DNA from: Eremophila alpestris peregrina
Taxonomy: Eukaryota > Chordata > Aves > Passeriformes > Alaudidae
Reading direction: 5' to 3'
NCBI GenBank assembly: GCA_009792885.1
Contig: WMCF01000018.1
Location: 6,106,050-6,170,049, forward strand
Length of the DNA: 64,000 nucleotides
Positions 1 through 13,800 of this stretch are shown piece after piece (the first letter of the stretch is position 1; the number at the start of each line of letters is the position of its first letter). Position numbers and translations under genes: made by a program. The notes under the pieces are model-generated. The model made no database searches and had not been told where the DNA came from. It was given only the letters and a program-made list of their open reading frames with translations.

Positions 1-3000
1 CAGAGATCTCTGAACTTCCTTCAGACTTGCTCAGACATTGTCTCCCTGACAAAGGTGTTTCCAGAGGATGGAAATTCTGAATCTCATTCCTCAAGAAAAG
101 AAGGGAACACTTGTAGCCTTTCAAAGAAATGAGAAATCAGTTACTTAGGATTTATTTTTATAGATTGCTTATACACTGAGCCCAGTCTCAAATCCAGGCT
201 CTGTCAAAAGGAATCAGTAAAGGCTTTGGCTTTATTTTAATATATTCCAGCATTTCAGACTTCATGCAGGAGCAGAAAAATAGCCTTTTCTTATGGCTGT
301 CAATTGTTTATCCTTCTCCTCTGCATTTTACTGAAGCTTTCATGTTATGTATACATTGTCTGGGGTAATGCCAAACAGCAAAGCCACAGGAGCTTTTTTC
401 TCTTATTCTCAAATGCTTCTCCTCCATCTGCCTTGAAAAATACTTTTATTAGAGGGTTACTATTACAGAGGAACTCCTCAGCTGAGTTTTTAGCTGAGCT
501 GAAGCCCAGCAGTGCTCTGTATCACAGTCATGATGTGGAGGGGAACTATTTTATATTCACTCAGGAGGGAGAAGGGACAGGGGGGAGGTGTGTCAGAAAG
601 GGACTTGCTAATAGCAAGTGACAGTGAAATAGTTACCTTTTGTGAAAATTTAATTGATTAATCCTCTTTGAAAGCCATCTGCCAATGGTAACAAAAGAGA
701 AACTTTGAGGAGTGTTCCCTGGGTGCTGGGGACAGCAGGGCTTTTCCAGCTCCTGCAGTGGGTTGCAGCATACAGAGCCCAGTCACAGGTCAGAGAAGAT
801 CACAGTCCTCGGTTGTTCAGTGTGTGGGGTCCAAAGGGGTGGTTAAAATCCATCACCACCCTCTGTGACACCCAGCCAGCATTTCCCTTGCAGTGAGATT
901 CTGTAGGCAGAGGGCATGGGCTGTTTTGAGGTGTAAAGTTCCATGTTCCTGGTGAACTATTCATTCAAGACCTCCCATGCCATTGTCCTCTGAGTGCTTT
1001 AGACACAATAAACTCATTTTGCAAATGGAATTGTCAAGTGCCACCTCCAGCACTCCCATTCCTGTTACCCTGAGCTTCAGGGGTTATTCCCATTTGGGTG
1101 CCTCCAATTCCAAGTTCCACACATCACCCATACTTTGTTGCCATTGTCATTTAGCTGCTTGGATTTTATTTCTGTTATCACAGAAACAGTTTTTTTCATG
1201 AAAGTGAAAAGATTTGCACCCCTATGGGAGTGGCTAGAAGTAACTCAGCTGAGAGAAGGGCCTGAGGTCTTTAAAATAAAGCCTGAGTCCTTCAAAGATT
1301 TAAGAACAAAAAGAAATGATGCAGTTTGGTTTTGAGGAGTCTTTGTAGAACCGCCTGGCTTTTAGGCATTTTGCCTATTAGCTTTCAGAATCTTATTTGT
1401 GAGTATAAGCTGTTTGTCATGGTACTGGCAAAACTCTCCTTCTTCTTCATGTTTTTCCTCAGGAGAAGATACAGCCTTGGCCTTTTAGCAGTTTTGTGCT
1501 TTCTTTCTTTCCGTGCAAACACTGCTGTCTCAAAAATCCCCTTGGCGTTGCTTCTGATCTATGGGAAACAAATCTCCCAGAAAGAAAAGTTAATTTGGGC
1601 TGATAAGCATCATGTGAACACTTTCAGTTCTGGCTTAGGGAACTCCCAGTCTGTCTGGAGAGGAGTAAAGGTTCTCTCTTGCTGTTCTGACTGCATCAGG
1701 AGACCAATTTCTGTACACTGTACACTGAATAGTCAGTGATCAGGAATAAAGCTGGTGGCCTGGGAAACTGAAAAGGAGCAAATATTGTTGAAGAAATTGT
1801 ACTGTTTACACCTGAGGATCCAGAGTTACATATATAAATTTGTAAATGTACTTTTTCAAGAGCTTTGAGAGCTGCCTCATGTTTCCAGGCATAGCATGAC
1901 TTCTGTGCAGGGCAGAAGAAAGGGAGCAATGTCCAAGAATGAGGGGGGTGGGAGCCCTGTCAAGTAATTTTTGTGCTTTCTAAGGCAAGATTACTTGTCA
2001 CTGAAGTATTTCCTCCCTTGACACAAACCCGTTTCTTCCTTGATAAAGTCATCTTCAAGAGAAAAGCATATCATGATTTTAGTGGAACAGGACAGTAAGA
2101 GTTGTCTCCAAATGTGGTTTTTGAGAGAGGATGTGGTTTAGCATAGTTTAACTGTAAATCAAAAAATCCCAGTTATATGGAGGACTTAGGGGAAAGACAA
2201 TACTGTCCTGTGTACCAAGTAAGACAAAGACAAAGGGAAAACAAAAAGCTATGGCTTTCAGGAAGGTGGGTGTACTTCAGTTGTACAGTTATTGTGCTAC
2301 TGGTTGCAAGTAACATTTGCATGTCATTCTTCAAGTGTGAGTGAAAGAACTAGAAGGAAAATGATTCCAGTTTTGTTTTTACAAACCAGTTTTGAATGTA
2401 ACAATAATTTCACTGAAATAATAAAATTTCAGTAAAATTATTGGGAATTTCACTGCTTATTAGATTTCCAACTTACTAGAATACACCAACATGTTTATTC
2501 CTGACAAGTGTCTGACACTGTTAAACAAAAGCATTCCCCATTTCCAGGTATACTGAATTTCTCTGGTGTTACAGGCCCTGCTCTTTCAATCATACTTTGC
2601 ATGGAAGCTGGGAATAGATGTAACAAGCTGGCTGCTCAGATTTCTGAGGAAGATTTATTAAAAATTCTTCCTTTTTTGTTACCTACAAGCCATACTCCTT
2701 TCTTTCTCTCTCCCAGACTTTGCCATGAGTCCAGCTGTACAGCTACAGGAATGTCTTAATAAAATGGAATTTTGCTTCTTCCATTTTTATGCAACTAAGA
2801 TGTATTATGTATTTGATTTTTACAGATAACATATTCTGAAACAATTTGCTTTCCTTCTTTTTGGTATATACTCTTAATTGAATGCTAAACACTGATTCTT
2901 TAGAAGTCCAAGTGATCAGATCATAGGGTACATTTGCTGTTTCAGTAGCGGAGGAAAAAGTGCTGCTTTCCCTCCCTGCTGCCTTAGAGGGCATTTCACA

Positions 3001-5092
3001 AGGCATCTGCTTTGGAAAGGTAAATGAATATATGTAAGGTTTGGAAGAAGGCTTTGCAGCCCTAGTCACAGACTGTGCTGTGCTATGAGATGGAGTTTCC
3101 TACATGCTCTCCATCCCTCTTTCCATTCCCCTCTTCCCTTGCCAGCCTTTGCAGGAGGACAGGGTCTTTGCCATGCCACACACAGTCAGTTTTTTGTGAC
3201 AAATAATCCAGCACAGGGTGCTGTGCTGCCAGTTACCCCTGGGAAATGGGCTCTGTCACCTTTGGGACCCTCTTCAGCTTGCCAGCCTCAGGCACTCATT
3301 TGGCTCCTGTTGTCACTGAAATCTCTGGCTGAAGGAAAACTGAAGGAATAACCAGGCTTGGGAAGGGGAGCTCTGAATACAAGCATCCTTTATTTCTATA
3401 AGGATACAATACTAATTTGGTTACAGATGTAATACCCTCTTAAATGGCTCCTTTCAATGGATCTCAATATGTTGCTTCAAGCCTGAGTTGTCCTTTTCAG
3501 TTTGGCACATGAGGGAAGTGTCTGTGAGCAGAAGATGAACTTGTTTAAGCAAAGAGTGTCAAGAAGCTCAGCCACAGTTCCCAGTGAGTCTCCTGTGACA
3601 GGACAGTCCCTTTTCAGTGCCTGCAGGTGCACAAGGCACTGCTGCTCATGGCACCCCTGACCTTTCCTTCTGAGTGCTCATCTGCAGTTTTCACTGAACT
3701 GAGGAAATAGCTTCATGTGTTGGTGTTCCATGCACAGGAAATGTCCCTGGTTGCTGTTAAGGAGAACTTTCTGAAGATTCTTTCCCAAAAATGCAGCTAA
3801 TGGTGAGCCAGCTAATGGTGGGAAATTTGGAGGTTAAAGCAAGAGAAGGGAACAGGTTAAAGTAAATTAATTACTTGATTTCAGAAATTCCACCTTGGAT
3901 TACAGTGTGGGAATGTAGAGTGTGAATATTTCATTAGCATTGCTAAAATAATTCCCATCGTTTGTTAGCAACAAATAAGCCAATTCCATTAGCTGAGGAT
4001 GTTTTTAGATCCCAAGTTCATTATAATTAAATTTTTCCCTGTATGTGAAGTCTCTTTAGAGATTAGGACTTGGAAGACAAAGGGTTACAAAATAGGAAAA
4101 GCATATTGCATTAAACAGAATTTTCAGATCTCAACTGTGATTGTGAAAAGTGCTGTAAAAACAATTAGTGATAAAGACCATGTCCTGGGAGGTTTGTAAT
4201 CTGAGTGAAAAGATAACAGCTGCCAGCAGCTTTATGCCTGGTTTTGCAAAGCTGAACCTGAAGCACAGAGAAAGGTGATGCTGTACCTGATGGTGCTCAA
4301 GGTGCAAGGTGGGAGACCAAATTCTCCAGAGTCCTGGTCCACTGCATTCTCTTGAAATAGTTGTATACTGTGCTTTAAACAATGTGCAAAGTTAATTTAA
4401 ACAAATTTAATGCGTGATGACAGCTGATCATTTTTAAGTACTTCAAAGCTGAAAGCAAACATAAACATGACTTAACTTTTTATATATTCCCATAATCTTT
4501 TATGATAAAATTGCTCTTGCTTTTTATAATCTGTGAAGCTTTGAGTGTTCCCTTCCTGAACCCGAGTTCCTGCCCCGTTTTGATTTGTTTGCAGCTCTCT
4601 GAACTGTCTTAAATCATTGTATAACTTTTTCTGCTTCTTTGTCCAGCCATCTGAAGGACTGGAAGTTCTTAGCTTTTGACCTCAGGGAATTTGGCCCATG
4701 AAGTGTAATTTAGGTTTATAGTGAACAATTCCTTACATTAAAGGAAATTACCTAGTGCCAATTCTTGTTGATTATCAAATTAACAGGATCCAGATATGTC
4801 CTAAGCATACAGGAAGTTTAGTGGTTGTTCATTTGGTTGGTTAAAGTTTGCGTAAATCCCGAAGTCCCTTTTTCAGTCTCAGTTGTATTTATCCATTTTC
4901 TGAATATATCATGTGATGGAAGAAAAACTGCTCTGGGGAAACCAGGATGATGCAGGGAAGCTTCTTCATTATCTGCATTTTCCCTTCAGCCTAAGTGTTC
5001 AGCTGTGCAATTTTCCTACTTCCCTGATTTGTTATTTGAACCCTGAATATCATTTTGGAAGGCAGAGCTTATGTTCTTTGATCCGTATTTCC

Positions 5093-5113
5093 TTTTTTTT
5101 TTTTTTTTTTTTT
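5093..5113. repeat. poly-T run
   Basis: About 21 consecutive T within the large DIP2C intron. It is a homopolymer, and no attached retroposed sequence could be recognised. Confidence 0.9.
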
Positions 5114-6067
5114 GTAAAATGAGCTCACTGACTTGTTAATTCTGGAATTGCTTAGATAGAAACATTTTATTTTTTGAGTAAAGAGAAAAGGCACTGACAA
5201 TTTTGAGTGTCAAAGAGCCCTGACCCAGTCCAGGATCCCTCTGTTACCTACAGTGCCCATCCTTCTTCTAACCACAGGAAATGAGAAGAGGCTGCATCTG
5301 CCCTTTCCCACCAAAAGCCTTACCCAAGCACCCTCTCAGACTGGACATTGATATAAATCTGAAAGATGGTGTTGATGGCAGTAGTTCTTAATGATTTGAG
5401 TCAGAACTGGGAAGTCACTGTGCTCTGGATGTAGCCCCATAAAAGGTCTCTGACATTAAATGCTTTTTGGTTACAGTTTCTAATGAATTAGGTCGTTGGC
5501 CTTATTTTCTCTGTAAAAGACCATTGTGTTGAATTCAGAAGAGTCAGTTTGGGCAGATTCTTTTCAGCTTAAGGAAAAGGAGTTTTCAAAGTGGTCAAAG
5601 TGCATTACAATTTTAATTTTTGCTCATGATGTGGGTTAAAGCATTTTCAGTTTGGAGAGTTAATATATTTAATTTCAAAACAAAACCAAAATATTAAGCA
5701 TAAATAACCTCTTTTTCTGACCTGCCACATGGCTTTATTAGGGAATGGCTATAAAGGAAAGATGTGGGGTTTGGCTGAGTGGCAGGGTAAAAGGCAATAT
5801 CTTCAGCTGAGTTACACTGAAAGGTTGTAACTCTGGGGAAAAGCTTCTTTGAGCTGGACATGGAGAGGTAGAAATAGTAAGAGGAAGCTAAGACTGGCTC
5901 ATGCCAAGCACTGCAGAGTGAAAATGGTTCCTGGATATGAAATAAATTCAGCTGAGAAATAAGCCCTGAAAGGAAGTGGAAGAAGCCCCATCATTTGAAA
6001 TGCTCTAACAGAAGTGGGCAAAGCACTCAAAAGTGCACTGCAGGGAGCAGTCTTTACTTGGCAGGGA

Positions 6068-6123
6068 GCAAGATTTGGATGACCTCACAGGTTCTTTCCA
6101 TCTCTATTGGAATCCCAGAATCC
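6068..6123 (+). mobile_element. possible CR1 LINE 3'-end fragment (degenerate)
   Basis: The stretch reads like the 3' end of avian CR1 elements: a GGATGACCTCACAGG block, then TTCTTTCCATCTCTATTGG, then an AATCCCAGAATCC ending that resembles decayed copies of the CR1 terminal octamer repeat. The resemblance is from memory and the copy is short and diverged. A RepeatMasker run against an avian library would settle it. Confidence 0.4.
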
Positions 6124-8532
6124 AGCTCTGTCTCTGAGCAGCAGCACAGCCAGCTCTGAAGGATTGCCCAGTTTTGGCACTGTAGTCTTGCTCAGTACCA
6201 CTCTGCATGTGCCAGCCCCTGCAGATTCCCAGGGCAAGAGTTAATAGCTCTGCTGACAAACCCTCTGATTAGTGTGAAGCACTAGCAAGCTGTGCAGTGT
6301 ACTTTGGAGAGTTTTCATCACTGAATGAACCAGATCTAAACTGGAGCATAAACAAGATTTTCAGTTGCACCTAAGATGGTTGGGCAGAAAGGCGTTGTTG
6401 CTGCATTTTGATACCCCTTTGCTGCACAGTGATTGCAGTGCCTGGTTAGTTGTAGCTGGCCAGCTCCTGTTCTGAAGTCAGATTTCAGTCCTACTTTTCT
6501 ACAGTAAATGTTTGATTTTAAGATGAAATATCTTCAATATATTAAATTGTAAGAAAAGGAGTTGGCACATATTAGAGGTGGAGCTGCATTCCCCATTAAA
6601 TCCCAGGAACCAGACTTTGAAACAGTTTTCTCAACTGTACAGCTCCAGTAAGAGAATTTTAAAGAAAATGTTCTTAAGAGCCAGTGGAAAAAAGTTATGA
6701 AAAACATACTCTTCTATACTGTTCTGTGTAAATATTACAGTTCCATTGTGTATCATCCCTGGTTATAACTTTGCAACAGTGAAATTATTCTTAAACATCT
6801 TCTGTCTCCCCCCTCCAATGAGATATTTTAGTGGGGGAGAAACCCAGTGTCTGCCCTACATTGGGTCTCTCATTTATGTTTTCCCTCTCAGCTTGGCTGC
6901 AAACCACCAGAAGGTGCAAAAGTAGCTTTCACACCCAAGGGCAGCCTTTTTTCTCCCATCCACTTGATTTTCAGGCTTTTTGCCCAGTCTGGCTCCACTG
7001 CCACGTTCTCCTCTGCCCTTCCCAGCAAGACTCAGCAGCAGAAGAAAACAGCAGGAAGGCTCTGTACTCACTTTGTCAGAGATTGTTTTCATTCCCAACA
7101 AAGAGCTCTGGAGCACTGCTGAGAAACAGGACTTGCCCTTCCTGGACCTGCTCTGCCTGGGATTATTTGTGAATTTGGAGGGGGTTTGCTGTCACTGTCC
7201 TAGGGAGGCTGCAAGGAGCTGTGTGCTTCTTTGCCAGCCTCACCTGGGTAATTCAGAGGTGTTGTTTTTAAAGGTCTGATGGGCCCTGTGCTCTGCATTT
7301 TATTTTGCCAGAGCAGCCTTGATAGCCATGCTGTTTGCTCAAGAGGGAAGCAAAGAAGTTTTGAATTGTGTCTGCATTTGTTAGTGGAAAAAAGGGAAGT
7401 CTCTTGAGGAAGAGTGGGAACAATTGAATTATTTTATGCTGAGGCACAGTAAAACTAATTTTAAAACTTATTGCCTCATGCCCATAATTTATTCACAGTA
7501 TCTAGTCCCAACAGAGTTAGTGAGACTATTAAGCACTTAAAATAAGAAATGCACATCATAATTGCTAACATCAGAATCTCATGTTTTACTTACATTTTTT
7601 TGAAATATCTTTGGGGCAAAATATTTTTTATTATTTTTGGATTTGTTAGAGGTTTAACAATGTGTTCCCCAATGTATTTTGAGCTTAGCAGGAACTTTTC
7701 GAAAAGGGATCCATGATTTTGGGTGCTAAGAGAGCCCTCACAGAAAAGCTCCAGGAAATGCCTTTTCTATGTTTAGTGCACTGCCATGAGAGCTCTGTGG
7801 GGATGTGAGGCAGGAAGCACAGAGTGGGAGAGGTTTAACAGAGCTGGAAAGTGAGAAATTACACCTTCTGTGGATCATCATGTGCTGAAAAATCAGGCAA
7901 GGTTAAATGAAACAGGTGGAGAAGGGAACTGGAAGAATACAGCAGTGATAATGGGAACAAGATGGGAAGCACAGATGCTGAAAGCAAAGAGGGGATTGTC
8001 AGATTTATGACTGTTGATTCATTTCCAGTAGTCACACCACTGACTGTCAAAAGTGTTGCTTTATTATTTGTGATTTTGCTAGGCCTGGAGTTCAGCAGCA
8101 CTTCATGGAGGCATGTCTTAATGACAGGAAGGGAGCAAAGGCCACCAGGATCTCTGGGCAGCTGGACAGTTCTGACATACACTTTTCCTGCCCCAGAGGT
8201 TTTCTCTACTGTTACCCAAATAGAATCCTCTTTAAACCTATCTTAAATTACATCAAGTGCTTCCTGGCCTTTTTTCCACTGTCACTCTTAACAGTACTTG
8301 TGGCTGAGGTTTTCTAAATTATCCTTTTTTAAAGATTTTTCTCAATTCCACAAATGCTTGTAAAATAACTCTGTTAAGGGAGGTACCAAGTGGGTGAGAT
8401 GGTGACTGTTTCTTCCAAGAGTAGCTACCTGTCTGCAAATACCTATGGAAAGATTGGAGATACCAGTTGTTTGGAAGAACTCAGTTAAAGGCATTTTCTA
8501 TTTCTGGAGTAATGTGGATTTTACAAAACAAA

Positions 8533-8609
8533 GATATATATAGATGTAGATAGATATAGATAGATACAGATACAGGTATAGATATAGATATAGATATAGA
8601 TATAGATAT
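8533..8609. repeat. GATATA/GATA-type microsatellite
   Basis: About 77 bp of interrupted tandem repeat. The 5' part is mixed GATA, GATG and GATACA units, and the 3' part is a purer run of GATATA units. It lies in the large DIP2C intron and is likely length-polymorphic. Confidence 0.9.
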
Positions 8610-9424
8610 GAAGTCAGAAATATATAGGCAACTGGTTCTTGCAATATTTTATTTAATTTCAATATATAAAGTTATTTTTAAAACCCTTGCCAAACACTCC
8701 TGAACAGTTATGATTTGGCTGCCATTAGTGTGGTTTTGTGCCATTGAGTTGCCATTTGCTGCCACAAGTGTGGCTGATGTAGATGTACCCTTTACAGAGC
8801 AGCATTAATTTAGCCTTGCACACACATTTTAGGGAGGCTCCCACGGCCTGGCTTTCTGCTGCCCCATGTCTGTGCATGAATAAATGGGTGCTGTAGCTTC
8901 TCTGATTTTGCCATCAATCCAGTGGTGGCTCTTCTGCTTTTCAGCTGGGTGGGAGGTTCAGCAGGAAGGTAGAAAACACAGACACGTGTTACATGTGTAA
9001 CACAACAGTGTGAACAAGGGCAGTATAACATTAAAGGCAACACACAGAGGGGGTGATCAGTGCTTCAGGCTCAGTCTGGGGGTTTAGTGGCAGTTGAGTG
9101 AGTGTTGAAAAGTGATTCCTTGTAGGTCAGGCTGCAGCTGCCCAGCTGTGCCTGCTGCAGGCAGGACCCCTTATAGGGCACTTTACATTTTCCTCTCAAC
9201 ACTGCTTGGAAAGAGGTCTGAAATTCCTGGGTGTTTGGCTTGTATCTTTCTGTGAGTGAGAGGAGCTGCTCACCCTGATGTGCAATATCTCAGGGCTTAG
9301 CCCTGCCCCGTTCATCAAGGTTCAGAGACTTCCCAGAACTGCAGATAAAACACTGTTCACTATTCCTGCCTTGACCTCAACAGTCTTGCCTTTTATAGAA
9401 GACTCTTGGAGCAAAGAAATAGGG

Positions 9425-9445
9425 AAAAAAAAAAAAAAAAAAAAA
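9425..9445. repeat. poly-A run
   Basis: About 21 A followed by GAGAG and more A-rich sequence, inside the DIP2C intron. It could be an old retroposon tail, but no body was recognised. Confidence 0.85.
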
Positions 9446-10780
9446 GAGAGAAAATAAAAGAAGGAGAAAGATCTTTCCCATCTCCTTTCTGCTTAGGGTC
9501 TGAACTTGCCAAGCTTTGTTCTCCAAAGGGACTCTAGCTGAGGTCTCTCTGTGTCTCATCCCTCCTTTCCCAAACTAAGCACTGCAATGCTCTGTCTATA
9601 AAAAGACCTCAAAACAGTCTGAAAAAGATCAATTGTGACTGCCCCTAATAGACTCAGTTTTATGCTCAGCTTAATGGGATCCAGGTCTCCACCCATCTGC
9701 TCCTGTGTGTTTTCTTGTCTTCTGGCATTCCATCTTTACCTTTTACACAATTGGCTTTGAGGCATCTTGTATTGTGGGGTTTTGTCTTTCTGATGCCCAG
9801 AGCTGAGGGAAGGAAAGAGGTAGGAACAGCTCTTCAGATACAAGTTCAGATTTAGTTTGGATTATGGATAAAAGGATTATGGATTAAGTGGATTATGGAT
9901 ATTGTTCAGGAGTTGGAAGTTTAAGGTTTTCATCATTATAAGAACTTTTAAGTTACTTAGGATACAGGAATAACTAGATGTTACCAAATTTTCTTTGCTA
10001 TGTACTGGCTGAGATCATCAGCTATTTTAGAATGTGGGAGTCTCATTCTAACCTGCTGAGTACTTTTCTAAGGTTAAATGAGAGATTTCCTTCCAGAACA
10101 TTATACCACTGAAGGAGAGATGACATTCCAGTTCACTTAGTGGGGAAATAAGTTATCTAAAAAAAGAAAAGAGACAACCAGAAAGTCACACTCTGAGAAT
10201 GGATCTGATTTCAGCAGTAATAACATTTTTCATTAAATTATTTTTTCAATATTAAAATGTTTATCAACCACTGTCCATTGAAAATAATTAAAAGATTACA
10301 AATGCAGATTTGAAGTTGAGGCTAGGTTATGAGTTATTTTGATGTGATTTTGATTTTAGCTGTCAGCTACTTGTGGAATGTGGTTGCTCACTTAGCTCAC
10401 ATGCTTTTGTGTCTGTGCCCTGGCTTTTATGACTTTCTTGTGGGAAATCAATATTTTAGATCCCTCTTGTCGTGAATAAATTTGTGCATGGGATTCCATT
10501 TACAAAAGTCTGTCAAAAACAAATAAAAGGCACCAACTACATTTGAAGAATTTATTATTTAAGAAAACCTTCACACACATCTTTTTTTCATTATTTTCCC
10601 ATCCATGAGTTTTGACTAATACTACATATTAGGTCTGATTATGTTCCACATAACAGGATATAAGCTTCATCTCTTCCAAAAATAACATTAAACTCCGCAA
10701 CAATTAACCATTCCTTTTAGAAATAAATGTTAATGAAAAGCAAATAAACACAAATGGATATTATACATATTATTTTACAG

Positions 10781-10838
10781 AGTTCGTTTAGTTGAAAGAG
10801 GATCTCCACATAGTTTACCTCTCATGGAGTCTGGAAAA
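10781..10838 (+). CDS. DIP2C: DIP2C coding exon a (58 nt)
   Basis: It follows a TATTTTACAG acceptor and ends at a GTAAGT donor. The first base completes a codon begun in the missing upstream exon; the remaining 57 bases encode VRLVERGSPHSLPLMESGK. This is part of the second adenylate-forming-like domain and is a near-exact match to the vertebrate DIP2 sequence. Confidence 0.96.
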
Positions 10839-13800
10839 GTAAGTACTGAAAGAAGATTTAAGTGTAACTTTTATGGTCAATATTTTCAGTAAATATCCAC
10901 TTCTGTTCCTTTTTACATGGATGTAGTACTGGGGAAGGCACAGTAGCTGTGCAGATTGATGTCCTTCCTTTACTGTTGAGGTTACAGCATGATGGCAGTA
11001 ACTGATGCATTACTGCTCTCTCAGAACCTGTACCTCACTCTTTTATGCAGAAATCAATCCCTTCTTTTATGCAAAAAGGAGGTGTTTCATCCCCTGTGTG
11101 CCATTCTTGAAGCAGCTTACAAATGTGGCACTGATGTGGCGCAGTTCCATCGATGTAGAGCCCAGCTCCAGTGAGAGCTGCTCTGAGATGACCCAGGCTG
11201 TGCTCACGGGCTGCTGATCACCTGCAGAGGGACTGCCCCTGCTGGGACATGGCTGTGGGGACAGGCTGAGGACACAGGGGCAGGCTCTGATGCTGTGGGT
11301 GCTCATCTAAAGCTTTCTGTCCATAGCTTTGCAGACATTCATGGTCAGAGGATGCTCCTTTTTCTATTCTAGGGCCCAAACTCCACCTCTGTAGTTGCTG
11401 GATGTCCATTACATGAGGCCTTTGGCAGGTCATTGTTCTGGGAGATTGCATGATGCCTCTGGCTTTCTCCTTGCTTCAGGCCAAAGGTTCATTGGGGTTT
11501 TTCCTATCCTACTGTGTATTCTCATAGAGACAGGAGACATTTGGTCAGACTTTATTCTGCAGGTGAACATTTGATTTCTGAGGAGGTTTATTGATGGGCC
11601 AGCGTTCACAAAGAAAAGCAGTTTTGTCACATCTCCTAATTATCTCAGGCTTTATCTTATCTGTGGGAAACAGGGTTACCCCTTCGGGGGTCCCTGGATG
11701 CTCAGGACCCCGGGGGTCTTGGGACAGAGCCAAAAGAGCCAAAAATACCTATTCCTTTGATCTAACTCCCTGGAAAAAGCTGCTATGCTTGAAAGAGGAG
11801 AAGCAGTCCACGTGGGTTTGATTGGTGTGATTTTTGTTAGGTCACTGGGTGAAAAATAGAATTTTTAGATTTTACTATATAGGTAGAATGGGGCAAAGAT
11901 GGAGGAATTTGGGTGTGTCTATTGTCCTTTTCCTGCTTCTCCTTCCCCTCCATCCTTGCAGTGGTGGTGGCTTTTTCTTGATTGGGTTATGGTGAGATTT
12001 CACTGTCTGATGTGGGTCATGGTTATTGGTACTTAGAGAAAACCATTGTTAATGTAGTTCAGATTATAAAAGTTCAGGTGCCATTGTAGGAGGGGCAGAT
12101 TCTGCTTTTCTGGCTGCCTGCAAACATCATGCTGGACTGAGAGAACTTTTAGAGATAAGAAAAGAATAAACAATTCTGCAAAGCAACTGCACGGGGCTGG
12201 CTCTCCTTCAAACTCTATCATCAACTCTCAGGGGAAAAAACACCAGAAAACCTGAGACTTATCTATGGACTATTTTATTTTTTTGCACTATAAGTCTACT
12301 TTAACTTTTTAAGGATTTTTTTAAGGGTTTCTCGTAGTTTGTAATGAAGGTTCTTTGGGGACAAAGCTTCAGCATAGAATTGCATAAGGTGGTACCTGCT
12401 TTCTTATTGCCTCCTGTTTTCTTTCAATAGATCCTCCCTGGAGTTCGTATCATTATTGCTAATCCAGAAACAAAGGGACCCTTAGGAGATTCTCATCTTG
12501 GTGAGGTGAGTCATGAGAATCTGAACTTGGTATGCTCTGAACTAAATTGCAGAGACAAAGCTAATGTTGTGCATGCTAATGATTTCCTGTGAAACATCTT
12601 ATCAAATGCCCAGTTAAGAACAGAGTGAATTCTACTGATCTTTATAAAGTGTGGGTCATGATATTTGTGTCTTTATTAAAATTGTTGGTAAATTGTTTCT
12701 AAATAGTAATAGCTCAAGTTAAAAAAATGAAAAAAAATCTGCTTTTGCTAACTGTATTTTATACTTGGTGCTTTGCTAATTCTGATGGAAGCTTACATGA
12801 AAAGTAAGTTTATAGATTAGTCTAATTTCAGCTAGATGGTTTTCTTGTGCTGTTCTCCATAATCATTGTGCTTCATTGCACTGAAGTACTCTCATTAGCT
12901 GAGTTGAGCAAGCCTATATGTTTTTCAAATTTATTTTATGTTTCCAGAGGGAGAAAAAATATTATGTTATTTTCAAGCAGTTAAAAATCTAGTTAACAGA
13001 ATGAACAACATGTTTGATCATAATTAAAACCACAATCTAATTTGTGAGTTTCTGTAAGAGTTCATTAATTTGACATTGTAAAGATTTCCATGATGCTTTG
13101 AGCTCGATGGAATGGATCCTCTCCATAGGTGAAGGTCCCTGGCCTCACCCTATCAAATAATCTGTCAGTCTGGTGTTCATGGAGGATGCTCTGCTGGGGT
13201 AAATACACTGAACCAGGAGTGAGGAACTTGGCATGGCTCAGAGCTGCCCTTCAGCTAAAGCAGATTGGGGTCTCTGTGCTAGAACTGGGTCAGTTATGGG
13301 TTCAGAAAGTGTTAAAAGACATTTTTAGTTTTATCTAGCTATGACTAAAAATACTTGCATCAAGAATTTTCAATAATGTTTCATTCTCGAAAGCTGCTTT
13401 AATTAATACCAGTATAATTGCTTTTAACTTAGATATGGGTTCACAGCACTCACAATGCCAGTGGGTATTTTACCATCTATGGAGATGAATCTTTGCAATC
13501 AGATCATTTTAACTCAAGACTCAGCTTTGGAGACACACAGACTATTTGGGCAAGGACTGGTTATCTGGGGTTCCTGAGAAGAACAGAACTCACAGATGCA
13601 AATGGAGGTAAGAGGTTTCTCATCATAATATAGGTGTGTGCAAATAATTTGAATTATCTGGAGGGTGACATTGCCTCTCTGGCCCTGTGGTACCTAACAT
13701 GCTCCATCTGTAAAACTGCAAAAATCCCTTAGTTAAAATAATCATAAAATAAATCAGAGGGCAAGATTTCCCTGCTGAAATAGTTGCTTTTCCTTTGCTG

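Larger units (their letters stand above)
1..10780 (+). other. DIP2C: DIP2C intron (3' part of a large intron)
   Basis: I found no coding exon here. The DIP2 segment that should precede VRLVERG (ending roughly TVYVDMRALRHDR) is not recognisable in any forward frame, so the upstream exon lies before base 1. The stretch is AT-rich with a poly-T run (5093-5113), an AGATAT-type microsatellite (about 8533-8609), a poly-A run (9425-9445) and a CR1-like scrap near 6.1 kb. Short open frames, such as those around 6.85-7.28 kb and 7.86-8.25 kb, overlap one another on both strands and resemble no protein I know. The acceptor at 10779-10780 (ATTTTACAG) closes the intron. Confidence 0.8.
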